From positions 1 through 64,000 of the IMG/VR virus record IMGVR_UViG_3300027969_004220: 64,000 bases of DNA; one strand, written 5' to 3'. Below are positions 9,136 through 17,765 of the stretch, one piece after another (within the stretch, counting starts at the first letter, position 1; each line of letters begins with the position of its first letter). Under the pieces are notes generated by a model, which saw nothing but the letters and a program-made list of their open reading frames with translations, was not told the DNA's origin and did no database searches. The translations under genes and the position numbers were made by a program. Source of the DNA: a virus.

Positions 9136-10971
9136 ATGATAGATAAAATAGTAGCAAAATTAGAAGAAGCAAATGTGGCTTATAGAACTGGTAATGAAAT
9201 TATGTCTGATAAAGAGTATGATTCATTACTTGAATTGTTATATTCATATGACCCAGAAAATGAAATATTTTCTAAAGTAGGTATTGAAATTCTTGACGAA
9301 ACAAGAAAATCAAAGCTACCTATTGATATGGCTTCTATGAATAAAATTAAAACCATTGAAGATATACGTACATGGTTAAGATTAAAAGGTATCAATCCGA
9401 ATACTGAAATCGTATGTACTCCAAAATATGACGGACTTTCTTTATGTCATGACGAAATCAATACAAACACCTGGACTAGAGGTGATGGCGAATTCGGCCA
9501 GAAGTCAGATGAACACTACAAACTAATACAAAATCACCTATCTTTAAAAAGTGATGTATTCACATATACTTATGGTGAGGTTATAATGCCTAAAAAAGTT
9601 TTCTTAGATAAATACTCCGCAGAGTTTGCCAATCCAAGAAACTTAGTTGCAGGTTTACTTAACTCAAAAGAAGTAACAGAGCCACTAAAAGACTTACAAT
9701 TTATTAAATATGGTGCAATACCAAATGAAGGATTTAACTTTAAAACCAAGTCAGACATATTAGATATGTTAAACTCTGGTCAAGAAGTTAAAGTAAACTA
9801 TCATTTATTCATTGCAAAAGATATTACCGAAGACCTTTTAGTAGAATTATTTAAAAGATGGTCTACTGATTATGAAATCGATGGTATAATTCTTGAAGTA
9901 AATGATCTTAATCTACAAGAAAGTTTAGGTCGTGAGACTTCTTCTAATAATCCTTGTTACGCAAGAGCATTTAAACACGATAGTTTTGAACAAAAATCAG
10001 AAGCGACAGTATTAGGTATTTCATGGAATATCTCTAAACACGGTCTCTTAAAACCTGTATTACATATTACTCCAATTAAATTAGATGGTGTTACTGTTTC
10101 TAACGTAACTGGTAACAATGCTAAATTCGTAAAAGATATGGGTTTAGGAATTGGTGCGAAAGTTGTAGTTAAAAGAAGTGGTATGGTTATTCCTCTAATC
10201 GTAGAAGTATTAGAAACTGTTGATTTTGTTATGCCAGTTGTTGAAGGTACTGAAATCGACTGGAATGAAAATGGTATTGAATTGATTACTTTAAGTGAAA
10301 CCGACGATCAAAAGTTAAAACAGAATGTTGCTTTCTTTGAAATATTAGAAGCAGACAATGTGTCAGAAGGTATTATCACTCAACTATGGGATGCTGGTTA
10401 TCAAACTATCGAGGACATTTTAAATGTTACTCCTACTCAATTAGAAAATATTGACAGATTTGGTAAAAGAAAAGCTCAGATTGTTTATAACTCAATTAAA
10501 AAGTCAGTTACTGATGTACAATTATCTAAACTTCAACATGCCACTGGTTTGTTTAGAGGATTAGGTAGCAAGAAGTTAGCTTTATTAGAACACTTCACAA
10601 CTAAACCTACAGTCAATCAAGTTATGGAGATTGAAGGATTTGCCGAAATTTCTGCAAAAGTTTTTGTGGATAACTATGATAATTTCTTTACTTTTGTAGG
10701 AAATCTTCCTATAACGATTGCTAAAAAGGTAGAATCAGTAAAAGTTGGTACAGACTTAGATGGTAAATCATTTGTATTCACAGGAGTTCGTAGAAAAGAT
10801 TTAGAAGAAGTAATTGAGTCACGTGGTGGTAAAGTTTCTGGTTCTGTATCTAAAACTACAACATATTTAGTAATGAAATCAAAAGGTTCGGGTTCAAGTA
10901 AAGAAACTAAAGCAGTTTCACTTGGAGTAGTAATTTTGACAGTAGAAGAATTAGAAAACTTATTATCATAA
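9136..10971 (+). CDS. ligA: NAD+-dependent DNA ligase, zinc finger missing
   Basis: Seals nicks in DNA using NAD+, releasing NMN. The 611-residue protein keeps most of the LigA layout. The N-terminal NMN-binding Ia region has SDKEYDSL (24-31). The adenylation domain has catalytic KYDG (Lys97) and TRGDG (114-118). An OB fold follows (about 285-360), then helix-hairpin-helix repeats (about 405-510) and a C-terminal BRCT domain (about 535-611, SFVFTGVRRKDLEEVIESRG). Bacterial LigA is usually near 670 residues and has a four-cysteine zinc finger between the OB fold and the HhH repeats. Here that linker (about 365-400) contains no cysteine. The phage also encodes NAD+ salvage enzymes, which could feed this enzyme. 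The stop codon overlaps the next start. Confidence 0.95.
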   Translation: MIDKIVAKLEEANVAYRTGNEIMSDKEYDSLLELLYSYDPENEIFSKVGIEILDETRKSKLPIDMASMNKIKTIEDIRTWLRLKGINPNTEIVCTPKYDGLSLCHDEINTNTWTRGDGEFGQKSDEHYKLIQNHLSLKSDVFTYTYGEVIMPKKVFLDKYSAEFANPRNLVAGLLNSKEVTEPLKDLQFIKYGAIPNEGFNFKTKSDILDMLNSGQEVKVNYHLFIAKDITEDLLVELFKRWSTDYEIDGIILEVNDLNLQESLGRETSSNNPCYARAFKHDSFEQKSEATVLGISWNISKHGLLKPVLHITPIKLDGVTVSNVTGNNAKFVKDMGLGIGAKVVVKRSGMVIPLIVEVLETVDFVMPVVEGTEIDWNENGIELITLSETDDQKLKQNVAFFEILEADNVSEGIITQLWDAGYQTIEDILNVTPTQLENIDRFGKRKAQIVYNSIKKSVTDVQLSKLQHATGLFRGLGSKKLALLEHFTTKPTVNQVMEIEGFAEISAKVFVDNYDNFFTFVGNLPITIAKKVESVKVGTDLDGKSFVFTGVRRKDLEEVIESRGGKVSGSVSKTTTYLVMKSKGSGSSKETKAVSLGVVILTVEELENLLS

Positions 10972-11279
10972 TGAAAGGAGATATAACAGAAGTAATTATC
11001 GAAAGATTAGAGAAACTTCAAAAAGATATATTAGATTTACAAGATTTTGCAATTAGATCAAAGAACTTTAGTTCTAATATAGAAGCGGGTGTTTTCAAAA
11101 ATGTGGAAGAGGGTATCATTAAGAATCTTCATAAGGCAAATAGAGGACAATTATTCACTATTCTAAACAATTATAAATTTCGTTATTACTACGAGTTTAA
11201 CAAAGATAAAAGTTTGATTATAAAAGAGTTAAGAGATAATAGATTAAAAGATATATTAAATGGCGAAGAAGAGAAATAA
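10971..11279 (+). CDS. Hypothetical helical protein, 102 residues
   Basis: The start overlaps the ligA stop (ATGA-type coupling) and the 3' end overlaps the next start by 20 bases, so it lies in a tightly packed operon. The sequence is charged and mostly helical (IERLEKLQKDILDLQDFAIR), consistent with a short coiled coil. No catalytic motif or known family recognised. Confidence 0.65.
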   Translation: MKGDITEVIIERLEKLQKDILDLQDFAIRSKNFSSNIEAGVFKNVEEGIIKNLHKANRGQLFTILNNYKFRYYYEFNKDKSLIIKELRDNRLKDILNGEEEK

Positions 11280-11853
11280 AATATTTGTATTAGGTGATTC
11301 TGTTTATAGATCAGAAAAAACCTTTTTGAATAACATAAAAAGAATAATTTCAAGACAAGATTTTGAAAACAGTTATGCAGCAAGAATGACTTATCAAATT
11401 TTTGAAGTTAGTGAGTCTGGCACACTTGTTGATTATAAAACAAGAGTAGATCAAGTTAAAGTTAGTAATGAAAGAGATCTTCAATTGAAGTCCTTATTGG
11501 ACCAATTAGATCCAATGGATAATGCGGTATTGACAATCATCAATATGTATCCTACATTAGAAACTGATAATAAAAGAAGAGGAAATATTTTACATGGATT
11601 AAACAATATAAAATTTGAGATTGATAATTTCAAAAAATATATTATTGATAACAAAGCTTATTTTTTAAATCTATCTACTGATTTAGAGTGGTTGAAAGCA
11701 ATTTTAACTATTCACAATTTTAGAGACTGTAGTTCTCATAGATACTATGATTACTCTCAAAGAAAATATGTAACTACACAATCTAGTGATGAATTACTTG
11801 CGACATTTAGACAAGCAAAACTAGAATTAAGAAAAAAACGTAAAACAAAATAA
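11260..11853 (+). CDS. Hypothetical protein, 197 residues
   Basis: Begins MAKKRNKIFVLGD, overlapping the previous gene by 20 bases, and ends in a basic tail (RKKRKTK). It is a soluble alpha/beta protein with a central helical part; the basic tail could bind nucleic acid, but no known domain is recognised. It is one base away from the next gene in the operon. Confidence 0.65.
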   Translation: MAKKRNKIFVLGDSVYRSEKTFLNNIKRIISRQDFENSYAARMTYQIFEVSESGTLVDYKTRVDQVKVSNERDLQLKSLLDQLDPMDNAVLTIINMYPTLETDNKRRGNILHGLNNIKFEIDNFKKYIIDNKAYFLNLSTDLEWLKAILTIHNFRDCSSHRYYDYSQRKYVTTQSSDELLATFRQAKLELRKKRKTK

Positions 11854-11854
11854 T

Positions 11855-12232
11855 ATGATTTGGTTAGGGATATTTATAGGACTCATACTAGGTATGGGTT
11901 CTACTTGTCTTTACTTCCTATCGAATTCAAAAGATACGAAAGTTAAAGAGAAGTTTTTAAGAAGAGGTATTTGGACAAATACTTATACTACTGTTGCCGG
12001 TAAGTCATTTCATGTTCAATTTGAATTAGGTGAATTAGAAAAAACCTCGGTAAGATCTAAAGTAGAGATTATTTCTATGACCGCAGATCAATCAGAGTTT
12101 AATACTGATTTAACTAAAAAACGTATCGGTGATATGGTCAATAATACTTGGATCAATTCAGAAGGGATTGAATGGATTGAAGACGACTTAGCAAAGAAAA
12201 GAAACGATAAAATTGAAGAAATACTTAAATAA
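11855..12232 (+). CDS. Membrane-anchored hypothetical protein, 125 residues
   Basis: Residues 2-21 (WLGIFIGLILGMGSTCLYFL) form one N-terminal transmembrane helix or uncleaved signal anchor. It is followed by a soluble domain rich in short strands (SFHVQFELGELEKTSVRSKV) and a helical C-terminus. The protein is probably anchored in the host inner membrane during infection. Family not recognised. Three bases separate it from the next gene. Confidence 0.65.
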   Translation: MIWLGIFIGLILGMGSTCLYFLSNSKDTKVKEKFLRRGIWTNTYTTVAGKSFHVQFELGELEKTSVRSKVEIISMTADQSEFNTDLTKKRIGDMVNNTWINSEGIEWIEDDLAKKRNDKIEEILK

Positions 12233-12234
12233 AT

Positions 12235-12726
12235 ATGACATTAAAAGAGATTAGAGATTTTATGCTTAGTCGTTTAGTTACACCTGTGTATGACGGTAGC
12301 GATTATTATGACGACGACGGTCATTGTGGAGACACATTATATGACGAAATTGTAGAATTTTGGAAAGATTTCAATACAGATGAAGATTTTTATTATCTAG
12401 TATTTGGAACTTTTGAGAATGAGTTAGACTTACACGGTGGTAGATCTTATCTACTTCCAGAAGAAGAATTAGCACCTATGTGTTTTGAATATCTTGTAAG
12501 TAAAGGATTTACGGAAGAAAGATTTAGTAAACTAATATTTAATTCTAATGAATTGAATGAACTTATTGAAGAATTATTTGAAAGTAAATCGTATATTAGA
12601 GACGTTAAAATAAATGAAGTTCTTAAAGAAGTGACTACTCCTATAAACATTTGGTCGAGTTATAACTTTGAAACTACAGAAAAACATACGTTCATAGATT
12701 GGATAAGAAAATTAAATAAAGTGTAA
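12235..12726 (+). CDS. Hypothetical acidic protein, 163 residues
   Basis: A strongly acidic protein (the first 50 residues include a YDGSDYYDDDGHCGD stretch) with predicted helical content. It is the last gene of the ligA operon; a phage-type promoter motif follows. The acidity might suggest DNA mimicry or metal binding, but there is no motif to support either. Unrecognised. Confidence 0.6.
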   Translation: MTLKEIRDFMLSRLVTPVYDGSDYYDDDGHCGDTLYDEIVEFWKDFNTDEDFYYLVFGTFENELDLHGGRSYLLPEEELAPMCFEYLVSKGFTEERFSKLIFNSNELNELIEELFESKSYIRDVKINEVLKEVTTPINIWSSYNFETTEKHTFIDWIRKLNKV

Positions 12727-12738
12727 GGAAATAACAAC

Positions 12739-12752
12739 TTTTTAATATATAT
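12739..12752 (+). promoter_or_regulatory. Phage-type promoter motif before the sigma factor gene
   Basis: TTTTTAATATATAT, about 100 bases upstream of the sigma factor start. It belongs to the recurring TTTTAATATATA motif. No TAnnTTTG box is visible here. Confidence 0.45.
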
Positions 12753-12851
12753 ATATTATAATAATATTAAAGCAATTAGAATAATAACAAGCCAAAATCA
12801 CAATTAAAAAGCAATTGACTGCAAGTCAAAAAGAAAAATCAAAAGCAATCT

Positions 12852-13454
12852 ATGGAATTAAGCAAAACCCCATTCTCTGAACAAGAGAAAATTTTTAAAG
12901 AAAGAACTGGTAAAGACTTCGCAACACTTTATCAAAAGTATTATCCAAAACTAATCTACTTTACATCAAGAATTTGTAATGATGTACAAAAAGCAGAAGA
13001 CATTTCGACAGACTCATTTATGATAGCTCTGGAAAAAATAGAAATGTATCAAAAAGAAAAATCACAATTCTCAACGTGGTTATTCACAATTGCAAAAAAT
13101 TTATCACTTCAAGACAAGAAACTTGAAAACAGAAACATATCGTTAGACATTGAGTTTGATGATGAAGGTACTACATTAAAAGATTTCTTACAAGAAACTG
13201 AAAGTAATGAAGCTATTTATGATGTTTTCACACAAAAAGCAGATGTAATGAAGAAACATATCGACGAGTTAAAAGAGCCGTATAAAACAGTTATTATAAT
13301 GAGAGAGATAGAAAGAATGCAATATAAAGACATCGCAGATAAGCTAAATAAAAATTTATCCACGATTAAAAGTCAAATCAGAAATGGTCGTCAAATTTTA
13401 ATGGAACAATCTAAAAAAGAGTTTGATGAAATTGATGAAATGTTTTTGGATTAA
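12852..13454 (+). CDS. RNA polymerase sigma factor, ECF/sigma-70 type
   Basis: A 200-residue protein with the two domains of an extracytoplasmic-function sigma factor. Region 2 is at about residues 25-90 (LYQKYYPKLIYFTSRI, then SQFSTWLFTIAKN, which contacts the -10 region). Region 4 is at about 135-190 (LKEPYKTVIIMREIE, then the helix-turn-helix KDIADKLNKNLSTIKSQIRN). It would redirect host RNA polymerase to phage promoters; the TTTTAATATATA motif seen upstream of many genes here, including this one, is the obvious candidate target. No anti-sigma factor is seen beside it. Family call certain, promoter link inferred. Confidence 0.9.
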   Translation: MELSKTPFSEQEKIFKERTGKDFATLYQKYYPKLIYFTSRICNDVQKAEDISTDSFMIALEKIEMYQKEKSQFSTWLFTIAKNLSLQDKKLENRNISLDIEFDDEGTTLKDFLQETESNEAIYDVFTQKADVMKKHIDELKEPYKTVIIMREIERMQYKDIADKLNKNLSTIKSQIRNGRQILMEQSKKEFDEIDEMFLD

Positions 13455-13470
13455 ATAACTCAAATTAGAA

Positions 13471-13674
13471 ATGAAAGACATAAAAAAAATATTAGAATAT
13501 GCTAAATATACATTTGACGAGGCAGAAAAAGTAAAAGAATATGCTAAATATATTGATGAACAATCAGAAGAAGTTAAAGATGAAAGTCAGACTTCTTCTG
13601 ATAATCCTGCTAGAAGAACATTAAATGAACACATATCAGAAGTTTTAAAGTTAAACACTAAAAAAGAAAAATAA
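13471..13674 (+). CDS. Hypothetical small helical protein, 67 residues
   Basis: Starts 16 bases after the sigma factor stop and shares its final base with the next start. It is highly charged and helical, with an internal near-repeat (LEYAKYTFDEAEKVKEYAKY then IDEQSEEVKDE). No cysteines, so a zinc anti-sigma function is not supported. Its place next to the sigma factor could indicate a partner protein, but this is speculation. Confidence 0.6.
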   Translation: MKDIKKILEYAKYTFDEAEKVKEYAKYIDEQSEEVKDESQTSSDNPARRTLNEHISEVLKLNTKKEK

Positions 13675-14933
13675 TGAATATAGAACAGTTAGCAAAGAAT
13701 GCTATTGAGAAAATAAAATCAAATTGGGGTTTACCTAAAAAAGGGTTTATTGCAGGTGGTTCTATTTCAAATCTTATCTGGGAAGAAGTTTCGGGTAAAA
13801 AAGCAATTATAAATGATATTGATGTTTTTTTATTTAATGGTTTACTAGAAAGTTATAACGAAGATAAAAAAGAATACTTTTTTTCATTTAAAGAAGATGA
13901 ACAAAATATTTGGTATGATGATTATGCAGGACTAAGATTTATTGATAGAGCTAAAAACTATTACTCTATTTGTGAATCAACTACTGAGGGCATATTCAAC
14001 TACGTTAGTTACAAGTCAAATACTCATAATCCAGAGATTATTATCAAATCATTTGACATAAACTGTACTGCAGTTGGTTATTCAATTGAAGAAGATAAAT
14101 TTTATTGGACACCAGAATTTGAGAAGTTCTTAAAAACCGGAGCGTTAAAAATAAGTAATTTGAAAACACCTTGCCATACCGCAATTAGAATTGTAAAGAA
14201 AGCTGAAGAACTTGATGTTAAATTAGATCTATTTGAATTAGAGATTATTCAAGGAGTTTTGGCACGCCAACTTCAAGACGTTTACAAAGTTAGATTTCAA
14301 GATAGATATTTTAATTTATTCAATAATTATAAATTACTTAGTGATTATTTTACAATAGAACAAGATACTGACTGTATGACACACGTCAAAACAACATATG
14401 ACAAAGATGTAAATCTTTGGACTTTAAAAACAAAAAGTGAGAAAACTTGGTCAGGTACATTTGATAATAATTTATTAAGTATTCACAAAGGCGAAGACTT
14501 TCTATTTTATGTAAGAAATATCTACACTAAGCCAGAATTAGTGAACATATGGAATCAACTGAGACCATTATTCATAAATGAAGATTATGTTGATGGTGGA
14601 GTTGATGTAGAAGATATGAAATTATTATCAAGTACAATTCAACTTCTACCAAAAACAATACTTAATTTAAGAGGATATAAACTAACTGAGCAAGTTTCAA
14701 TAATAAAATTATTATTAGAAAGATATAAAGAAGATCCAACAATTGCCTTTTCAGTATTAGAAAAACATACGATTGAACCAAATCAAGAGATTGATGATAC
14801 AACCGCTTTACTTTATGAACTTTCTGTAAGAAAAGAAATTACTGATGAGATACATAATTCTAGAGTAGAAAGTATTTTATCTAAGATAGAGGTTAGTCAA
14901 AGTGATTGTGTATCTTGTGAATACTTTTCATAA
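13674..14933 (+). CDS. Nucleotidyltransferase-like protein, 419 residues
   Basis: Residues 24-52 (GFIAGGSISNLIWEEV, then NDIDVFLF) fit the GG[S/G]...DxD signature of the polymerase-beta nucleotidyltransferase fold, as used by CCA-adding enzymes and poly(A) polymerases. The remainder is helical and does not match a specific subfamily that I can name. Because most tRNA genes here do not encode CCA, a tRNA 3'-end role is an attractive guess, but a toxin-like or other nucleotidyltransferase is equally possible. It starts at the last base of the preceding gene. Confidence 0.55.
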   Translation: MNIEQLAKNAIEKIKSNWGLPKKGFIAGGSISNLIWEEVSGKKAIINDIDVFLFNGLLESYNEDKKEYFFSFKEDEQNIWYDDYAGLRFIDRAKNYYSICESTTEGIFNYVSYKSNTHNPEIIIKSFDINCTAVGYSIEEDKFYWTPEFEKFLKTGALKISNLKTPCHTAIRIVKKAEELDVKLDLFELEIIQGVLARQLQDVYKVRFQDRYFNLFNNYKLLSDYFTIEQDTDCMTHVKTTYDKDVNLWTLKTKSEKTWSGTFDNNLLSIHKGEDFLFYVRNIYTKPELVNIWNQLRPLFINEDYVDGGVDVEDMKLLSSTIQLLPKTILNLRGYKLTEQVSIIKLLLERYKEDPTIAFSVLEKHTIEPNQEIDDTTALLYELSVRKEITDEIHNSRVESILSKIEVSQSDCVSCEYFS

Positions 14934-14937
14934 TTAG

Positions 14938-14950
14938 AATTTAATATATA
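14938..14950 (+). promoter_or_regulatory. Phage-type promoter motif
   Basis: AATTTAATATATA about 20 bases before the ATG at 14971. Confidence 0.4.
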
Positions 14951-14970
14951 ATAAAAAATATAATAATATA

Positions 14971-15276
14971 ATGATAAAGAAATTTGGTGAGTTTAGTATA
15001 AATGAAGGTACAAATGACAGACTATCTAAAAGTGATGCAGTTATAGTAATATATGATTTAATGCCAGGTGATGATTTTTTTGAAGTAGACATAAAGAAAG
15101 ATTACGGTGATTATACTGGTGGAAACTTTCATGGTAAAAATATAGAATTTCAATACGAACTTGATAATTTGGAAATAGAAGACTTAGGTGATGAGTATGC
15201 CTATTATGGTTCAAAAAGTAGAGAAGAACTCAAAGAAGAATTAGAACGTAGAGGTTTTAAAACAGAATTAAAATAA
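14971..15276 (+). CDS. Hypothetical acidic protein with M-x-K-x-F-x-E-F N-terminus
   Basis: A 101-residue acidic protein starting MIKKFGEFSINEG. The start resembles those of several other proteins in this window (MKYLKLYEGF, MRHLKRFNES, MRKFTSLNED). It might be a shared targeting sequence comparable to the capsid-targeting sequence of T4 internal proteins (inference). The body has no recognised domain. It ends just before a bidirectional terminator. Confidence 0.6.
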   Translation: MIKKFGEFSINEGTNDRLSKSDAVIVIYDLMPGDDFFEVDIKKDYGDYTGGNFHGKNIEFQYELDNLEIEDLGDEYAYYGSKSREELKEELERRGFKTELK

Positions 15277-15311
15277 TAAAAAAATCACTCCTAAAGAGTG
15301 GTTTTTTTTAT
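15277..15311. terminator. Bidirectional intrinsic terminator
   Basis: AATCACTC, loop CTAAA, GAGTGGTT, flanked by A-run and T-run. It lies between convergent genes and can serve both strands. Confidence 0.75.
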
Positions 15312-16009
15312 TCAAACCTAAAGTATCTACCACCAGTAGATTTTCTTACACCATTACAAACTTTACTTATATTACTATTGTCTATTTTAATATCTCTACT
15401 ACAATCCATAATGGATCGCCATTTTCCTATCTCATTACCCAATTCATCAAGTTCAACTACTAACTTTCTAACAGCATTTGGATCATTTAATTTCTCAACA
15501 AATACCTTATCATATCTAAATATAAAACCACCTGCATGTTTTGATATACCATTACAAGATCTTGATATATTAGAATGTGATAATGATAGAAACTTTGCTG
15601 CATCTCTAACACTTTTATATTCTTTTATAAAATTACCATCTAAATCATATTGATAAACAATTCTACCCATTTTTTTAGATACTTTATCAATAATTTCTTG
15701 TCTTCTACCAACACTACCTTGACCAGTCTCATCAGAGTTAGTCAACTTATCATTTTTATATAATTTAATATATTCAGTCTCATATTTAACAAAGTCTGAT
15801 AAAGGACAGATTTTTAAGAATTTTATTAAAGGCTTTAAATTTTCTTTTAAAAGACTTTTAATCCACATTGATCTATAATTATATTCTCGTTTACTATCAG
15901 CCAAATGTTCTGATAATCTTTTTGTAGGATTTATTGTTTTTCCTATGTATCTAACCTCATTATCTCTCGGATCTAACAAGGCATATATGTATGCTATATC
16001 TGTTTTCAT
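15308..16009 (-). CDS. GIY-YIG homing endonuclease with NUMOD repeats
   Basis: A 233-residue protein. The N-terminal GIY-YIG nuclease domain has YIYALLDPRDNEVRYIGKT (8-26), with Arg and Glu expected further on. It is followed by two NUMOD1/IENR1-type DNA-binding helices (YQYDLDGNFIKEYKSVRDAA; a second copy near the C-terminus around VVELDELGNEIGKWRS). This layout is typical of free-standing mobile endonucleases that spread in phage genomes. It is oriented against its neighbours and has its own TTTTTATATATA motif upstream. Confidence 0.88.
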   Translation of the reverse strand: MKTDIAYIYALLDPRDNEVRYIGKTINPTKRLSEHLADSKREYNYRSMWIKSLLKENLKPLIKFLKICPLSDFVKYETEYIKLYKNDKLTNSDETGQGSVGRRQEIIDKVSKKMGRIVYQYDLDGNFIKEYKSVRDAAKFLSLSHSNISRSCNGISKHAGGFIFRYDKVFVEKLNDPNAVRKLVVELDELGNEIGKWRSIMDCSRDIKIDNSNISKVCNGVRKSTGGRYFRFE

Positions 16010-16012
16010 ATA

Positions 16013-16025
16013 GTATATATAAAAA
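16013..16025 (-). promoter_or_regulatory. Phage-type promoter motif of the GIY-YIG gene
   Basis: On the minus strand TTTTTATATATAC a few bases before the start codon at 16009. Confidence 0.4.
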
Positions 16026-16097
16026 TTGGTGCACTCCCTGTCACTTTATTAAACTTTTATATTTAATTTAATATAAATAAAAACTAAATATAAAACT

Positions 16098-16418
16098 ATG
16101 GGATTTATAACAGAATTAAACGAGACAAATTATAACGGATTTGTAGAAAGTGGAGTGGCTTTAGTAGACATATATGCGATTTGGTGTGGCCCCTGCAAGC
16201 AAATTGCACCAATTGTAGATCAATTTTCAATTGATTTTCAAGGAAGAGTAGCAGTTGGTAAGTTAGATGCAACACCTTATGGTGATAAAGTTACCGAGTT
16301 AGGTATCAGAAATATTCCTACAATCTTAATCTATAAAGATGGAGAAATTGTAGATAGAAGTGTTGGTATGACAACTAAAGAGAAATTGTCTGAACTTGTT
16401 GAGCAATACTTAAACTAA
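16098..16418 (+). CDS. Thioredoxin
   Basis: A 106-residue classic thioredoxin fold. The redox motif WCGPCK is at 29-34 and the cis-proline loop RNIPTILIYKDG is near residue 75; the length is standard. It can reduce disulfides of phage or host enzymes such as ribonucleotide reductase, or serve as a polymerase processivity factor as in T7; which one cannot be told from sequence. Its stop overlaps the start of the next gene. Confidence 0.95.
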   Translation: MGFITELNETNYNGFVESGVALVDIYAIWCGPCKQIAPIVDQFSIDFQGRVAVGKLDATPYGDKVTELGIRNIPTILIYKDGEIVDRSVGMTTKEKLSELVEQYLN

Positions 16419-16993
16419 TGGAAGAAATAGATTATTTATATGATCTAATTAGTAAAAAAGAGACAACCTTAATTGGTTATCGATTTTCAGATGAAAGAAT
16501 TAAAGATGAAATTATTTCTAATCTTGGGGGAACCAAGACAATAGATTTAAGTTCATCTTTTTCTATGAAGTCAATCCTTAGAGATATTAAAATTGATCAA
16601 GTTTTAAATGAAGAAGAGAAAATTGATTACCTGTTATTAGATATAAATGATATAAGAAATTCTTATATTGAACAAAGAAACTTTACTAATGAAGATATAA
16701 ACCGAGCAGGTATAATAAAAAATACTATTTACGATATAAGAGATTGTTTAAGAGATAGTAGAAATGGTAAAGATATAAATGATATTAAATTGATAATTAC
16801 TTGTCCATTACAATCTAATGGTTTAAATAAAGACAATAATATGATTGATGCTTTTATGGGTGGTTCGACACCTTTATATTTGGCAGATTTAGCAATGGTT
16901 ATAACTCAACAAAGTGGTGATAAAGTAATACAAGTCATTAAGAACAGGGAATCAGATTCCCACAAAATTATAAAATATGATAGCATTAAATAG
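16418..16993 (+). CDS. RecA-fold-like protein without a Walker A motif (tentative)
   Basis: A 191-residue protein overlapping thioredoxin by one base and smpB by 17 bases. The stretch DYLLLDIND, then KLIITCPLQ and PLYLADLAMVITQQSGDKVI with KNRE, resembles the C-terminal strands of RecA/DnaB-type ATPases (Walker B-like strand, 'aDla..' helix, KNR end). No GxxxxGK[ST] motif is present, so it would not bind ATP in the usual way. It could be a helicase-loader-like or inactive paralogue. Low certainty. Confidence 0.45.
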   Translation: MEEIDYLYDLISKKETTLIGYRFSDERIKDEIISNLGGTKTIDLSSSFSMKSILRDIKIDQVLNEEEKIDYLLLDINDIRNSYIEQRNFTNEDINRAGIIKNTIYDIRDCLRDSRNGKDINDIKLIITCPLQSNGLNKDNNMIDAFMGGSTPLYLADLAMVITQQSGDKVIQVIKNRESDSHKIIKYDSIK

Positions 16994-17408
16994 AAGAGCC
17001 CGTTATGAATATACGTTCATAGAAGAATTTGACTGTGGAATAATATTGGTTGGTAGTGAAGTAAAATCTGTTAGAATGGGTAATGTTACTTTAATCGATG
17101 CTTTTATTTTTATAAAAGACAATGAGGTTTGGATAAAGAATCTAAAAATTGCTCCTTATAAATCAGCACATACCTTAGATAAACACGAAGAAAATCGTGA
17201 TAAGAAACTTCTTTTAAATAAAAAAGAGATTACTCGAATCAAACGAAAATTGGAAGACAAAGGTATAACCGCGATTCCACTTGGTATGTTTGTTAAGAAT
17301 AATAGAATTAAAATCAAAATAGCAGTTGCCAAAGGTAAAAAAACTTGGGATAAACGTGAAACTATCAAAGAAAGAGACCTTACCAGAGAGATGCAAAGAA
17401 ATATATAA
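16977..17408 (+). CDS. smpB: SsrA-binding protein SmpB
   Basis: A 143-residue protein matching SmpB, which delivers tmRNA to stalled ribosomes for trans-translation. Visible hallmarks are the N-terminal RRARYEYTFIEEFDCGIILV, GSEVKSVR, and the C-terminal tail AKGKKTWDKRETIKERD with the conserved DKR. The length fits the family (about 150). It overlaps the previous gene by 17 bases. I found no tmRNA gene in the window, so it would act with host tmRNA. It fits the phage's strong investment in translation. Confidence 0.93.
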   Translation: MIALNRRARYEYTFIEEFDCGIILVGSEVKSVRMGNVTLIDAFIFIKDNEVWIKNLKIAPYKSAHTLDKHEENRDKKLLLNKKEITRIKRKLEDKGITAIPLGMFVKNNRIKIKIAVAKGKKTWDKRETIKERDLTREMQRNI

Positions 17409-17411
17409 TGT

Positions 17412-17765
17412 ATGAAATTGACCTTATTAGAATATCTCGATAAGCTACATCTATCAACTACAGAGGAACAAGTTATTGATACACTCAAAAAACTTATGAA
17501 GAACTTTAGTTCTAATAATTATAAAAGTGTTATCATGGCTAATCCGTATTTTAAATCATTAGCACTTGATTTAAAAGAAGAGGTTAGTAAGGAAATGAAT
17601 TTAATGAGAAATTTAATAACAGTTGAAATTGATAATCTTAATTCACAATTAAATAAAACTAAAAATACAGCAGACTTTTTAAAATTAAAGGATCTAAGAA
17701 GAGAGTGTGTTCATCTTTTAACAGAGTTAGAAGCTAGACAACATGATTTATATCTACTATCTTAA
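17412..17765 (+). CDS. Hypothetical helical protein, 117 residues
   Basis: Follows smpB after 3 bases and ends 9 bases into the convergent 557-residue gene. It is mostly helical, charged and leucine-rich (LRRECVHLLTELEARQHDLY at the end), likely a coiled coil or small adaptor. No known family recognised. Confidence 0.6.
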   Translation: MKLTLLEYLDKLHLSTTEEQVIDTLKKLMKNFSSNNYKSVIMANPYFKSLALDLKEEVSKEMNLMRNLITVEIDNLNSQLNKTKNTADFLKLKDLRRECVHLLTELEARQHDLYLLS

